Origin: Bacillota bacterium
GTDB taxonomy: Bacteria > Bacillota > Clostridia > Peptostreptococcales > Anaerovoracaceae
NCBI GenBank assembly: GCA_016283945.1
Contig: JAEENW010000138.1
Location: 1-7,321, forward strand
Length of the DNA: 7,321 nucleotides
Direction of reading: 5' to 3'
In this document: in pieces, positions 1 to 5,235 of the stretch
Position numbering within the stretch: the stretch's first letter is position 1
Layout: every line of letters begins with the position of its first letter
Notes under the pieces: generated by a model
What the model was told of the DNA's origin: nothing
Databases searched by the model: none
What the model saw: the letters and a program-made list of their open reading frames with translations, nothing else
Program-made: the position numbers and the translations under genes

Positions 1-969
1 CCATTTAATAATCTTTTTCCAAAACACAGCAATGAATAAAAGACCCATTGTCACCAAACCAAAATAACCTGAAGCTGAGTTCGCACAGAAAAAGTTGTAT
101 AGAGAGAATGCGTAGAGAATCAAAAGACCACTAATTAGAAACGCTCTCAAGGCTAGATTCATTTTCACATCTCTATCGCATGCACCAATAAAGCAAGTCG
201 CAATAATAGGAATCACTGTACTGAGATAGAAAGGAACATAATTAATATTATACAGGGTGGAATAAACAATTCCTTTTTTAAACTGTATACTGTATATCAT
301 CTTTCCTTCTTCATTCAGTTGTTCAATGGCCTCCCATGCGGTCCGGCCATCAGCAAGCGGAATGTTAGGCACAATCAGCTTTTGTCCTTGAACTGTACGA
401 AATAAATCTTGACCAGATGCCTGAAAATACCCTATTATGCAGGTTCCAAGCACCCCTATACCCAGTCCACCTAATATGATCTTCACCGCACGAGGGTCGC
501 GCACGAAGCGCATGAGATATAAGAGAACCGTAATGTATGCCATAATCGTAAGAGTTCCCTCAAATCGCTCAGGCCAGCCGAGCCAAGCAAAAATCTTGTA
601 TTCCGAGAATACAAATGAAAGAAACACAAGCAGCAGGTAAATGCACACGGATGTAACTGCAAGCGCCCAAGGGCTCTTTGCCTTAAGCCCATCCCTTATA
701 CTCTCTCCTGATTCTCTTTTCGAGAAACCAAAGACCGAACCGATCAACATTGCAATCGCTGCAAGCACACCCCCTGCAACAATCACGACCATCTTATAAT
801 ACGCGAAGAAGTCGGTGAGCTGGGTGACATCGAAGAGCCCGATAGCCCCGAACTGGGTCATCGGCCTGTAGCAATAGTGGAGGCGAACGGTGAGTATTGA
901 CACCGCCGCGAATATGATCACTGGAAGGGCGGCAAGAATGCTGCCCAGAATGCCTTCGTTCTTTTTCAA
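1..969 (-). CDS. O-antigen ligase/Wzy-like polytopic membrane protein, N-terminal part (runs off left edge)
   Basis: An open frame of 323 codons runs without a stop to the left edge. The start is TTG at 969-967: GGAG at 981-978 sits 8 nt upstream, an in-frame TAA lies at 990-988, and no other usual start codon lies between. About eight hydrophobic segments are visible (near residues 7-28, 60-82, 101-121, 139-156, 161-182, 244-264, 272-294, 301-317). Three stretches resemble the O-antigen ligase family of Gram-positive genomes: WPERFEG at 132-138 before a membrane segment, GYFQASGQDLF at 180-190, and a Y-N-x-N-Y-V segment at 240-245 leading into another helix. Such proteins join or polymerise lipid-linked glycans on the outer face of the cytoplasmic membrane. 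The family usually has a large extracellular loop and more helices further on, which here would lie outside the window. The glycan substrate cannot be told. G+C is far lower than in the neighbours, especially over 1-480, which suggests transfer. Family assignment is from remembered motifs, not a search. Confidence 0.72.
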   Translation of the reverse strand, partial: MKKNEGILGSILAALPVIIFAAVSILTVRLHYCYRPMTQFGAIGLFDVTQLTDFFAYYKMVVIVAGGVLAAIAMLIGSVFGFSKRESGESIRDGLKAKSPWALAVTSVCIYLLLVFLSFVFSEYKIFAWLGWPERFEGTLTIMAYITVLLYLMRFVRDPRAVKIILGGLGIGVLGTCIIGYFQASGQDLFRTVQGQKLIVPNIPLADGRTAWEAIEQLNEEGKMIYSIQFKKGIVYSTLYNINYVPFYLSTVIPIIATCFIGACDRDVKMNLALRAFLISGLLILYAFSLYNFFCANSASGYFGLVTMGLLFIAVFWKKIIKW

Positions 970-1111
970 AACACTATCTCCTGTATCTTATTCCCATTTC
1001 ATGGCAATGTCACGACTGAATTTGTGAGTCGTTACCTATGTTGGTATGGGAAATAGCCTTAGCTGAGCCGTTGTACGCAAAATCCGAGCGTGCCGCGCCC
1101 ATAGATGGTTA

Positions 1112-1140
1112 ATTATACAACAAAACGGCGCCGCGGTCTA
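1112..1140 (-). promoter_or_regulatory. Probable promoter of the O-antigen ligase-like gene
   Basis: On the minus strand a perfect TATAAT (1117-1112) lies 17 nt downstream of TAGACC (1140-1135), which matches four of six bases of the -35 consensus. Transcription would start near 1105 and give a leader of about 135 nt before the TTG start at 969. The 970-1247 gap around it holds no gene that I can support; a short hairpin (ACGACT 1012-1017 with AGTCGT 1027-1032) falls in the leader. No intrinsic terminator with a U-tract is visible after the TauE gene, so read-through from it is also possible. Confidence 0.55.
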
Positions 1141-1247
1141 CACCGAAACGCCGTCGCCTGAACTGTTTAGATCTACTATCTCTCCGCCGGGGCTGCTCCT
1201 GGCAGCTCTCTTTCCACGGCCAACGCAGCCGCAATGGGCAGGAGATC

Positions 1248-2015
1248 CTACGCTCCCCCCACCATCTCGGTGATCATCTTCACGAAGAAGATCGTGAGGA
1301 CGACGAGCATCACCGGGCGGACGATCCTGGAGCCGTCGCGCTTGAAGAGGGTCGAGCCGAGGTAGTTGCCTATCATGGCGCAGGCGCCCGCCATGAGGCC
1401 TATCCTCACGACCGTGGTGCCGTTGCTGAGGAAGACTATGAGCGAACCGACGTTGGAGGCGAGGTTCACGGCCTTGGCGATGCCGTTCGCCTTGTCCAGC
1501 GGCAGGTGGGCGATCCCGGTGTAGAGCAGGATGAGGAACATCCCCGCGCCCGGACCGTAGAAGCCGTCGTACATCCCTACGAAGAAGGAGATCGGGACGC
1601 AGAGCAGCATGGTCTTGAGCTCCGGATAGGGCTCGCGCTCCATCGCGCCGTCCTTCTTCCTGAAGACGTAGTAGGCGACGACGGGGATCACTATCATGAG
1701 TATGAGCCTGAACCAGAAATCGCCGATCATGAGCGATATCCTGGCTCCGAGCATGGAGCCGACAAGCGATGCCGCGATGCTGAAGGCCGCGGTCTTCCAT
1801 GGGATGAAGCCCGACCTCGCGTAGTTGAAGGTCGCGACGCTGCAGCCCATGAAGGCGCTGAGCTTGTTCGTGCCCGTCGCCATGTGGGGCGGAAAGCCCG
1901 CGATGAAGTAGGCCGGCAGGGAGATAAGTCCCCCGCCGCCCGCGATGGAATCCACGAAGCCCGAGAGCCCTATGAGCCCGCAGAGCAGTATGAGCCTTGG
2001 AACCGTTATGGTCAT
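1248..2015 (-). CDS. TauE/SafE (TSUP) family anion exporter
   Basis: A 255-residue integral membrane protein, the usual length for this family, which moves sulfite, sulfonates, sulfoacetate or other small organic anions across the cytoplasmic membrane. The two-fold internal repeat is visible. The first half has D-S-I-A-G-G-G-G at 22-29 and G-T-N-K-L at 48-52; the second half has G-F-Y-G-P-G-A-G at 151-158 and K-A-N-G-I-A-K near 175-181 followed by N-L-A-S-N. Hydrophobic segments near 5-22, 30-45, 76-90, 100-118, 134-152, 158-170, 184-197, 203-222 and 233-248 support a polytopic fold. ATG at 2015 is preceded by GGGAGG with a 5-nt spacer, which fixes the start. It stands alone on the minus strand, divergent from the riboflavin unit. 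No sulfur or taurine gene lies nearby, so the substrate is unknown. The family call is firm. Confidence 0.9.
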   Translation of the reverse strand: MTITVPRLILLCGLIGLSGFVDSIAGGGGLISLPAYFIAGFPPHMATGTNKLSAFMGCSVATFNYARSGFIPWKTAAFSIAASLVGSMLGARISLMIGDFWFRLILMIVIPVVAYYVFRKKDGAMEREPYPELKTMLLCVPISFFVGMYDGFYGPGAGMFLILLYTGIAHLPLDKANGIAKAVNLASNVGSLIVFLSNGTTVVRIGLMAGACAMIGNYLGSTLFKRDGSRIVRPVMLVVLTIFFVKMITEMVGGA

Positions 2016-2052
2016 GCGCGCCTCCCGTCAGTCCGGCCGTCCAGAGATCGCC

Positions 2053-2072
2053 CCGCGGGGAGCTCCCCGCGG
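2053..2072. repeat. Perfect 20-bp palindrome upstream of the TauE-family gene
   Basis: CCGCGGGGAG is followed directly by its exact reverse complement, centred between 2062 and 2063. It lies 38-57 nt upstream of the TauE start codon. As DNA it could be a two-fold operator. As RNA it could fold as an eight-pair G+C stem with an AGCU loop in the leader. No U-tract follows on either strand, so it is not an ordinary terminator. Confidence 0.6.
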
Positions 2073-2093
2073 CAGCCGGTACGCGATACACAC

Positions 2094-2119
2094 AATATAC
2101 CACATTTCGAACGGGCAAA
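2094..2119 (-). promoter_or_regulatory. Weak candidate promoter for the TauE-family gene
   Basis: On the minus strand TATATT (2099-2094) lies about 80 nt upstream of the start codon. The nearest -35-like hexamer, TTTGCC (2119-2114), is only 14 nt away, which is too close for a standard promoter. The site lies just upstream of the divergent ribU promoter, so the two would share the control region. The -10 box is the only real support. Confidence 0.25.
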
Positions 2120-2120
2120 C

Positions 2121-2149
2121 TTTACATTATCCGCGCTCGGTGCTATAAT
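2121..2149 (+). promoter_or_regulatory. Promoter of the FMN riboswitch-ribU unit
   Basis: TTTACA (2121-2126) and a perfect TATAAT (2144-2149) are separated by 17 nt, and the -10 is preceded by TGC (2141-2143), giving an extended -10. Transcription should start near 2156, about 14 nt before the aptamer. This is the strongest promoter in the window by consensus match and fits a leader RNA controlled after initiation. Confidence 0.85.
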
Positions 2150-2169
2150 CTGCGCGTCAGTTAAATATA

Positions 2170-2275
2170 TCTTCAGGGCGGGGCGCGATTCCCCACCGGC
2201 AGTGACAGTCTGCGAGCCGAAAGGCATGAACCGGTGCGATCCCGGTACCGACGGTATAGTCCGGATGAAAGAAGA
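2170..2275 (+). promoter_or_regulatory. FMN riboswitch (RFN element)
   Basis: The conserved RFN landmarks appear in order: AGGGCGGGG at 2175-2183, ATTCCCCACCGGC at 2188-2200, GAGCCGAAAGGC and ATGAACCGGT, then GATCCCGGTACCGACGGTATAGTCCGGATGAAAG in the 3' half. The closing P1 stem pairs UCUUC (2170-2174) with GAAGA (2271-2275). RFN aptamers bind flavin mononucleotide and switch off riboflavin synthesis or uptake genes when FMN is plentiful. The gene directly downstream is a riboflavin transporter component, so ligand and target agree. A terminator and a hairpin over the ribosome site follow. Confidence 0.96.
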
Positions 2276-2279
2276 GAAG

Positions 2280-2311
2280 GCTCTGGGTTTTGCGTGCTCA
2301 GAGTATTTTTT
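2280..2311 (+). terminator. Conditional intrinsic terminator of the FMN riboswitch
   Basis: CUCUG (2281-2285) pairs with CAGAG (2299-2303), and the stem continues inward with G-U, G-C and U-G pairs. A run of six U follows at 2306-2311. It begins 5 nt after the aptamer, where an expression platform belongs. The stem is short and contains wobble pairs, as expected for a switchable terminator. In the FMN-free state CAGGGC of the aptamer 5' strand (2174-2179) could instead pair with GCUCUG (2280-2285), which would break both P1 and the terminator; that is an inference from complementarity. Confidence 0.7.
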
Positions 2312-2315
2312 CGCC

Positions 2316-2335
2316 CTCCTTTGTCATGAAAGGAG
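2316..2335 (+). promoter_or_regulatory. Hairpin sequestering the ribU ribosome binding site
   Basis: CUCCUUU (2316-2322) is perfectly complementary to AAAGGAG (2329-2335), with a six-base loop GUCAUG. AAAGGAG is the Shine-Dalgarno sequence of ribU, 8 nt before its ATG. The whole ribosome site is therefore buried in a seven-pair stem directly after the riboswitch terminator. It may add translational control, or it may be opened by the initiating ribosome. Confidence 0.65.
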
Positions 2336-2343
2336 TGTTTTTT

Positions 2344-2976
2344 ATGGACGCAAAGACAGACGGCGCCGTGAACGGCGCGCAGATCAGAAGACCCTCAGGC
2401 GCGAGGAACCGCACGCGCATGCTCGCCGGGGCGGCGATGCTCACCGCGGTATCCTTCGTGCTGCATTTCCTCGAATTCCCCATCCCCCTCGCTCCGGCGC
2501 ACATGAAGATGGACCTCTCCGACATGCCCGCGCTGATCGGAGCCTTCGCCTACGGCCCTGCCTGGGGCGCCGCGATAGAGCTCGTCAAGAACCTGCTCTA
2601 CCTGCTGAGGACCACGACCGGCGGAGTCGGCGAGCTCGCCAACTTCCTCATGGGAAGCGCCCTCGTCGTGCCCGCGGGAATCATCTACAAGAGGAACAAG
2701 ACCAGAAAGACCGCGGTGCGCGCCTGCGTCATCGGCAGCATCTGCAAGGGCATAGTCGCCGTGTTCGCGAACTACTGGATCATGCTCCCGCTGTACGAGT
2801 CCTTCATGCCGCTCGAGCGCATCATCTCCATGTACGCCTCGGCCCTGCCCTTCATCGAGACCAAGCTCGACGTCGTGCTCTACAGCGTGCTGCCCTTCAA
2901 CGTGCTCAAGGGCGCGCTGAGCTCCTTCGTCACCATGCTGATCTACAAGAGGCTCAGCCCCGTGCTGAAGGGGTAG
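2344..2976 (+). CDS. ribU: Riboflavin ECF transporter, substrate-binding S component RibU
   Basis: A 210-residue membrane protein that captures riboflavin and works with a shared energy-coupling module (EcfT plus two ATPases), which is not encoded in this window. The start is ATG at 2344 because AAAGGAG ends 8 nt upstream; the frame stays open back to a TTG at 2290, but that lies within the riboswitch terminator. Residues 1-25 are polar. The helices begin near 27-45 and include the E-F-P-I-P segment (44-48) typical of RibU, followed by D-L-S-D-M-P (57-62), E-L-V-K-N (79-83) and G-E-L-A-N-F-L-M-G (96-104). Later come N-Y-W-I-M-L-P-L-Y (143-151) and a C-terminal helix pair from about 175. Length fits the family. 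The FMN riboswitch directly upstream independently supports riboflavin as the substrate. It is a single-gene unit ending at a terminator. Confidence 0.95.
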   Translation: MDAKTDGAVNGAQIRRPSGARNRTRMLAGAAMLTAVSFVLHFLEFPIPLAPAHMKMDLSDMPALIGAFAYGPAWGAAIELVKNLLYLLRTTTGGVGELANFLMGSALVVPAGIIYKRNKTRKTAVRACVIGSICKGIVAVFANYWIMLPLYESFMPLERIISMYASALPFIETKLDVVLYSVLPFNVLKGALSSFVTMLIYKRLSPVLKG

Positions 2977-3017
2977 AAAAGCGCGGGTGGCGGCCCTCCG
3001 GCGGCGCAAGCTCAAGC

Positions 3018-3055
3018 AAAAGAAAACCGGACAGCGAAAGCCGTCCGGTGTTTAA
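3018..3055. terminator. Bidirectional terminator between ribU and the aminotransferase gene
   Basis: ACCGGAC (3026-3032) pairs with GTCCGGT (3043-3049); inside it, after one mismatch, GC-GAAA-GC closes a tetraloop. On the plus strand GTTT follows the stem, a weak U-run for ribU. On the minus strand the stem runs into TTTTCTTTT, a better tail, serving the aminotransferase transcript. It sits between two convergent genes, as expected. Confidence 0.85.
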
Positions 3056-3126
3056 TATGCTGTGATCCGCGATGCGGCATCCCCGGGCTCAGGCGCCTTC
3101 CGCGCCCCCGGCTTCAAGGCCTCCCC

Positions 3127-4305
3127 TCAGCCCAGCATCGCTCCGAGCTTCGCGAGCCTCGAAAGGGCCTCGTCCATTGTCTCCTTTGAGCGCGCGAAAT
3201 GCAGGCGGATCAGGTTGTTCACGGGCTCCCTGAAGAAGCTCGAGCCCGGCACTGCCGCGACGCCGATCTCCTTTATCATCCACTCGCAGAACTCCAGATC
3301 GCTCCAGCCGGCGAAGCGCGGCAGAGCCAGAAAGTCTGAGATGTCGACCATAACGAAGTAGCTGCCCTGCGGCACGTTGTGCTTCAGCCCCGCGCGGTCG
3401 AGACCGGCCAGGAAGTAGTTCCTCTTCTCCGTGTAGAGCTCGCGCAGGCCCTCGAAATACTCATCGCCGAGCGAAAAGCCCGCGACAGCGGCTGCCTGCA
3501 GGGGCGCTGGAGCGCCGACGGTGAGGAAATCATGCACCTTCTTGGCGGCTTCGGCCACCTCGGGCGGGGCGATGAGGAAGCCCAGCCTCCAGCCGGTCAC
3601 GGCGAAGGTCTTGGACAGCGAATTGCAGGTGATCGTCCGCTCGTACATCCCGGGCAGCGAGGCCATCACGGTGTGCACGCTCGGCGCGTAGACCATGTAC
3701 TCGTAGACCTCGTCGGTCACCACGTAGGCGTCGTACCGGATCGCGAGCTCCGCGATCGCGCTGAGCTCCTCCCGCGTGAATACCTTGCCGCAGGGATTGG
3801 ACGGATTGCAGATGATGATCGCCTTGGCGCCGTCCCTGAAGCCCTGCTCGATAAGCGAGATGTCGAAGCTGTACTCGGGCGGGACCAGCGGCACGTAGAT
3901 CGGCTCGGCGCCGGAGAGTATCGCGTCCGCCCCGTAGTTCTCGTAGAAGGGCGAGAACACGAGGACCTTGTCCCCGGGGTTGCAGATAGTCATCATTGCG
4001 CACATCATGGCCTCGGTGCCGCCGCAGGTGACCACGACCTCGGTCTCGGGGTCCACCTCGCGGCCGACCGCGCGGCTGTGCTTTGCCGCGAGCGCGTCCC
4101 TGAGGTCCTTGTCCCCGAAGGTTATGGAATACTGGTGCGGCCCCTCGTAGGCGATCCTCGCGAGCGCGTCCATGAGCGCTTTGGGCGGATCGTAGTCGGG
4201 GAAGCCCTGCGACAGATTGATCGCCCCGTACTCGTCGCTTATCCTCGTCATCCTGCGGATGACCGAATCGGTGAAGGTCTGCACCCTCTCGCTGAGAGCT
4301 CTCAT
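3127..4305 (-). CDS. PLP-dependent class I aminotransferase
   Basis: A 392-residue cytosolic fold-type I enzyme that transfers an amino group from an amino acid to a 2-oxo acid using pyridoxal phosphate. Key residues are in place: Asn170 in N-P-S-N-P-x-G-K (167-174), Asp198 and Tyr201 in T-D-E-V-Y, the Schiff-base Lys232 in S-L-S-K-T-F, Arg240 in T-G-W-R-L-G, and Arg367, expected to hold the substrate carboxylate. N-L-S-Q-G-F-P-D (30-37) and a tyrosine in F-Y-E-N-Y (120-124) also fit. The N-terminal pattern resembles aspartate, methionine and kynurenine-type transaminases, and the exact substrate cannot be read from sequence. ATG at 4305 has AAAGGAG 7 nt upstream. It follows the PPC-domain gene by 55 nt on the same strand, so the two are probably co-transcribed; a six-pair hairpin (4334-4351) in that gap lacks a U-tract. 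Nothing looks damaged. Confidence 0.93.
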   Translation of the reverse strand: MRALSERVQTFTDSVIRRMTRISDEYGAINLSQGFPDYDPPKALMDALARIAYEGPHQYSITFGDKDLRDALAAKHSRAVGREVDPETEVVVTCGGTEAMMCAMMTICNPGDKVLVFSPFYENYGADAILSGAEPIYVPLVPPEYSFDISLIEQGFRDGAKAIIICNPSNPCGKVFTREELSAIAELAIRYDAYVVTDEVYEYMVYAPSVHTVMASLPGMYERTITCNSLSKTFAVTGWRLGFLIAPPEVAEAAKKVHDFLTVGAPAPLQAAAVAGFSLGDEYFEGLRELYTEKRNYFLAGLDRAGLKHNVPQGSYFVMVDISDFLALPRFAGWSDLEFCEWMIKEIGVAAVPGSSFFREPVNNLIRLHFARSKETMDEALSRLAKLGAMLG

Positions 4306-4360
4306 CTCAGTTCTCCTTTCGCTGCCTGAATGCCGCCCGGCGCGGCGGGCGTAAAAGCCT

Positions 4361-4786
4361 CTACTTATCGAAGTCCAGCAGATTGACGCCTATAGTCTCG
4401 TCGCGGAAGCGGTCCACGCTTCCGTCGATCACGCGGATGATCATCTCGCAGGTGACCCCGATGACGGCGCGGTTGAGGTGGCCTCCGAAGGCCCTGCCCT
4501 GCTCGTCCCCGGCGACCATGTGGAGGTGCTGATAGAACTTCCCGTCCATCTCGGTGATGTTGCCGGTGAGCGACGCGATCTCGAAGGCGCCCTGGAAGCT
4601 GTTCGAGTGGTACTGCTTCTCCTCGACGTTGAAGACCCCTACCGTGAAGTCGCAGGTCGCCCCGATCGCGGAGACCTCCGCGAGCCTGACCCCCTCGGCG
4701 CGGCAGACCGCCTCGACCTGCTCGAGGATCTCCTCGCCCCTGTTCATGCGGACGACTATGTCGTTCCCGAAGCGTTTGTATTGCAT
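4361..4786 (-). CDS. PPC (DUF296) domain protein
   Basis: A 141-residue protein consisting of essentially one PPC domain, the small trimer-forming fold found alone in bacteria and joined to AT-hooks in plants. Visible landmarks are R-M-N-R-G-E-E (13-19), S-A-I-G-A (39-43), F-E-I-A-S-L-T-G-N-I (68-77), the H-L-H pair (His87, His89) and G-G-H-L (His103). In related bacterial proteins these three histidines cluster and may bind a metal. The frame is open further upstream to a TTG at 4822, but I chose ATG at 4786: AAAGGAG lies 7 nt before it, and the predicted transcript starts near 4816, after that TTG. It is first in a likely operon with the aminotransferase. Bacterial members are often described as DNA-binding, but there is no basic tail or AT-hook here, so a role in regulation is only a guess. 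Confidence 0.9.
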   Translation of the reverse strand: MQYKRFGNDIVVRMNRGEEILEQVEAVCRAEGVRLAEVSAIGATCDFTVGVFNVEEKQYHSNSFQGAFEIASLTGNITEMDGKFYQHLHMVAGDEQGRAFGGHLNRAVIGVTCEMIIRVIDGSVDRFRDETIGVNLLDFDK

Positions 4787-4822
4787 GGCATATCTCCTTT
4801 TCTCAAGTATCTGATGATACAA

Positions 4823-4851
4823 AGTTTATGGTCTCAAAAGCGATGTGTCAA
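4823..4851 (-). promoter_or_regulatory. Promoter of the PPC-aminotransferase operon
   Basis: On the minus strand a perfect TTGACA (4851-4846) is followed after 17 nt by TAAACT (4828-4823), which matches four of six -10 bases. Transcription would start near 4816, giving a leader of about 30 nt before the ATG at 4786. The -35 box begins 5 nt beyond the U-tract of the adjoining terminator, so the operon is shielded from upstream transcription. Confidence 0.75.
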
Positions 4852-4855
4852 CCGG

Positions 4856-4888
4856 AAGAAAAAGGGACGCCCCTCAGGGCGTCCCTTT
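4856..4888 (-). terminator. Strong intrinsic terminator with no obvious upstream gene
   Basis: A perfect 12-pair stem, AAAGGGACGCCC (4861-4872) with GGGCGTCCCTTT (4877-4888), closes a four-base loop. On the minus strand it ends in TTTTTCTT, a good U-tract; on the plus strand only TTT follows, then CG. It would stop minus-strand transcripts entering from 4889-5058, but no clear gene lies there and the tRNA beyond has its own terminator. Confidence 0.85.
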
Positions 4889-5058
4889 CGTATCATTAGT
4901 AATATTCATGTCATTATTTCACAAATAATTGGAGGTACTGGTCATATGCCTCCTGTTAGTGTCGCATCAGCCAACGTTATTCAATACCATCTATCACCGC
5001 ATTTTTGTTAGAAATCTGTTAGAAATCGCCCCAAAAGCGGAGACCCTTCGCAAAACGA
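4889..5058. other. A+T-rich intergenic stretch without a supported gene
   Basis: This stretch is visibly richer in A+T than the genes on both sides and is bounded by two terminators. The only coding hint is a 21-codon plus-strand frame (ATG 4946, stop 5009-5011) preceded by GGAGG at 4931-4935 with a 10-nt spacer. I recognise no product, and I do not call it a gene. GGAGG (4931-4935) and CCTCC (4949-4953) flank the palindrome CATATG (4943-4948), so a Shine-Dalgarno-like string appears on both strands. I found no convincing promoter and no copy of the tRNA 3' end that would mark an integrated element. A decayed gene, a small RNA or plain spacer are all possible. Confidence 0.5.
5006..5027 (+). 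repeat. Tandem duplication of an 11-mer
   Basis: TGTTAGAAATC occurs twice, back to back and without mismatch (5006-5016, 5017-5027). It lies in the A+T-rich gap, about 30 nt from the tRNA terminator. Slippage could create it, and it could also be a paired binding site. Only two copies are present. Confidence 0.7.
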
Positions 5059-5089
5059 AAACCCCGAGATGCTTGATATCTCGGGGTTT
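5054..5089 (-). terminator. Terminator of the tRNA-Thr transcript
   Basis: On the minus strand AAACCCCGAGAT (5089-5078) pairs perfectly with ATCTCGGGGTTT (5070-5059) around a seven-base loop, and the U-rich tail TTTTCGTTTT follows. It starts only 3 nt after the encoded CCA of the tRNA, so it ends the tRNA transcript and any read-through from tex. Confidence 0.92.
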
Positions 5090-5092
5090 GTG

Positions 5093-5168
<76 letters not shown>

Positions 5169-5180
5169 ATATGAAGTTCA

Positions 5181-5203
5181 TGGCGCCGCTTCCTGCGACG
5201 CCA
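5181..5203 (-). other. Hairpin in the tRNA-Thr 5' leader
   Basis: On the minus strand TGGCGTCGC (5203-5195) can pair with GCGGCGCCA (5189-5181), nine pairs including one U-G, around an AGGAA loop. It starts close to the predicted +1 of the tRNA promoter and ends 12 nt before the mature tRNA. No U-tract follows, so it is unlikely to terminate tex. It may protect the leader or only form on the tex read-through transcript. Confidence 0.45.
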
Positions 5204-5206
5204 TTT

Positions 5207-5235
5207 ATTATAACCAAGGCAATCTGTTCCGTCAA
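5207..5235 (-). promoter_or_regulatory. Promoter of tRNA-Thr, overlapping the tex stop codon
   Basis: On the minus strand TTGACG (5235-5230) and a perfect TATAAT (5212-5207) are spaced by 17 nt. Transcription would start near 5200, about 32 nt before the tRNA 5' end. The -35 box contains the TGA stop codon of tex (5234-5232), so the last bases of tex also serve as promoter sequence. Confidence 0.85.

Noticed and set aside
1138..2118. A 326-codon minus-strand frame overlapping the TauE gene
   Set aside because: It overlaps a recognisable membrane protein in another frame and is rich in Arg, His and Gly with no family features; no ribosome site supports it.
1506..3065. A 519-codon plus-strand frame spanning the TauE gene, the riboswitch and most of ribU
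   Set aside because: It is antisense to a clear TauE-family gene and out of frame with ribU, crosses the FMN riboswitch, and reads as charged low-complexity Arg/Asp/Glu/Ala sequence, which is typical of a shadow frame in high-G+C DNA.
3379..4329. A 316-codon plus-strand frame opposite the aminotransferase
   Set aside because: It is antisense to an enzyme with all its catalytic residues and its composition follows the codon pattern of the real strand.
4334..4351. Terminator between the PPC and aminotransferase genes
   Set aside because: CGCCCG/CGGGCG gives a six-pair stem, but no U-run follows in the direction of transcription, so an operon remains the better reading.
4946..5011. A 21-codon plus-strand gene with a GGAGG site
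   Set aside because: The spacer of 10 nt is long, no promoter is convincing, and the peptide resembles nothing I know. Kept only as an observation.
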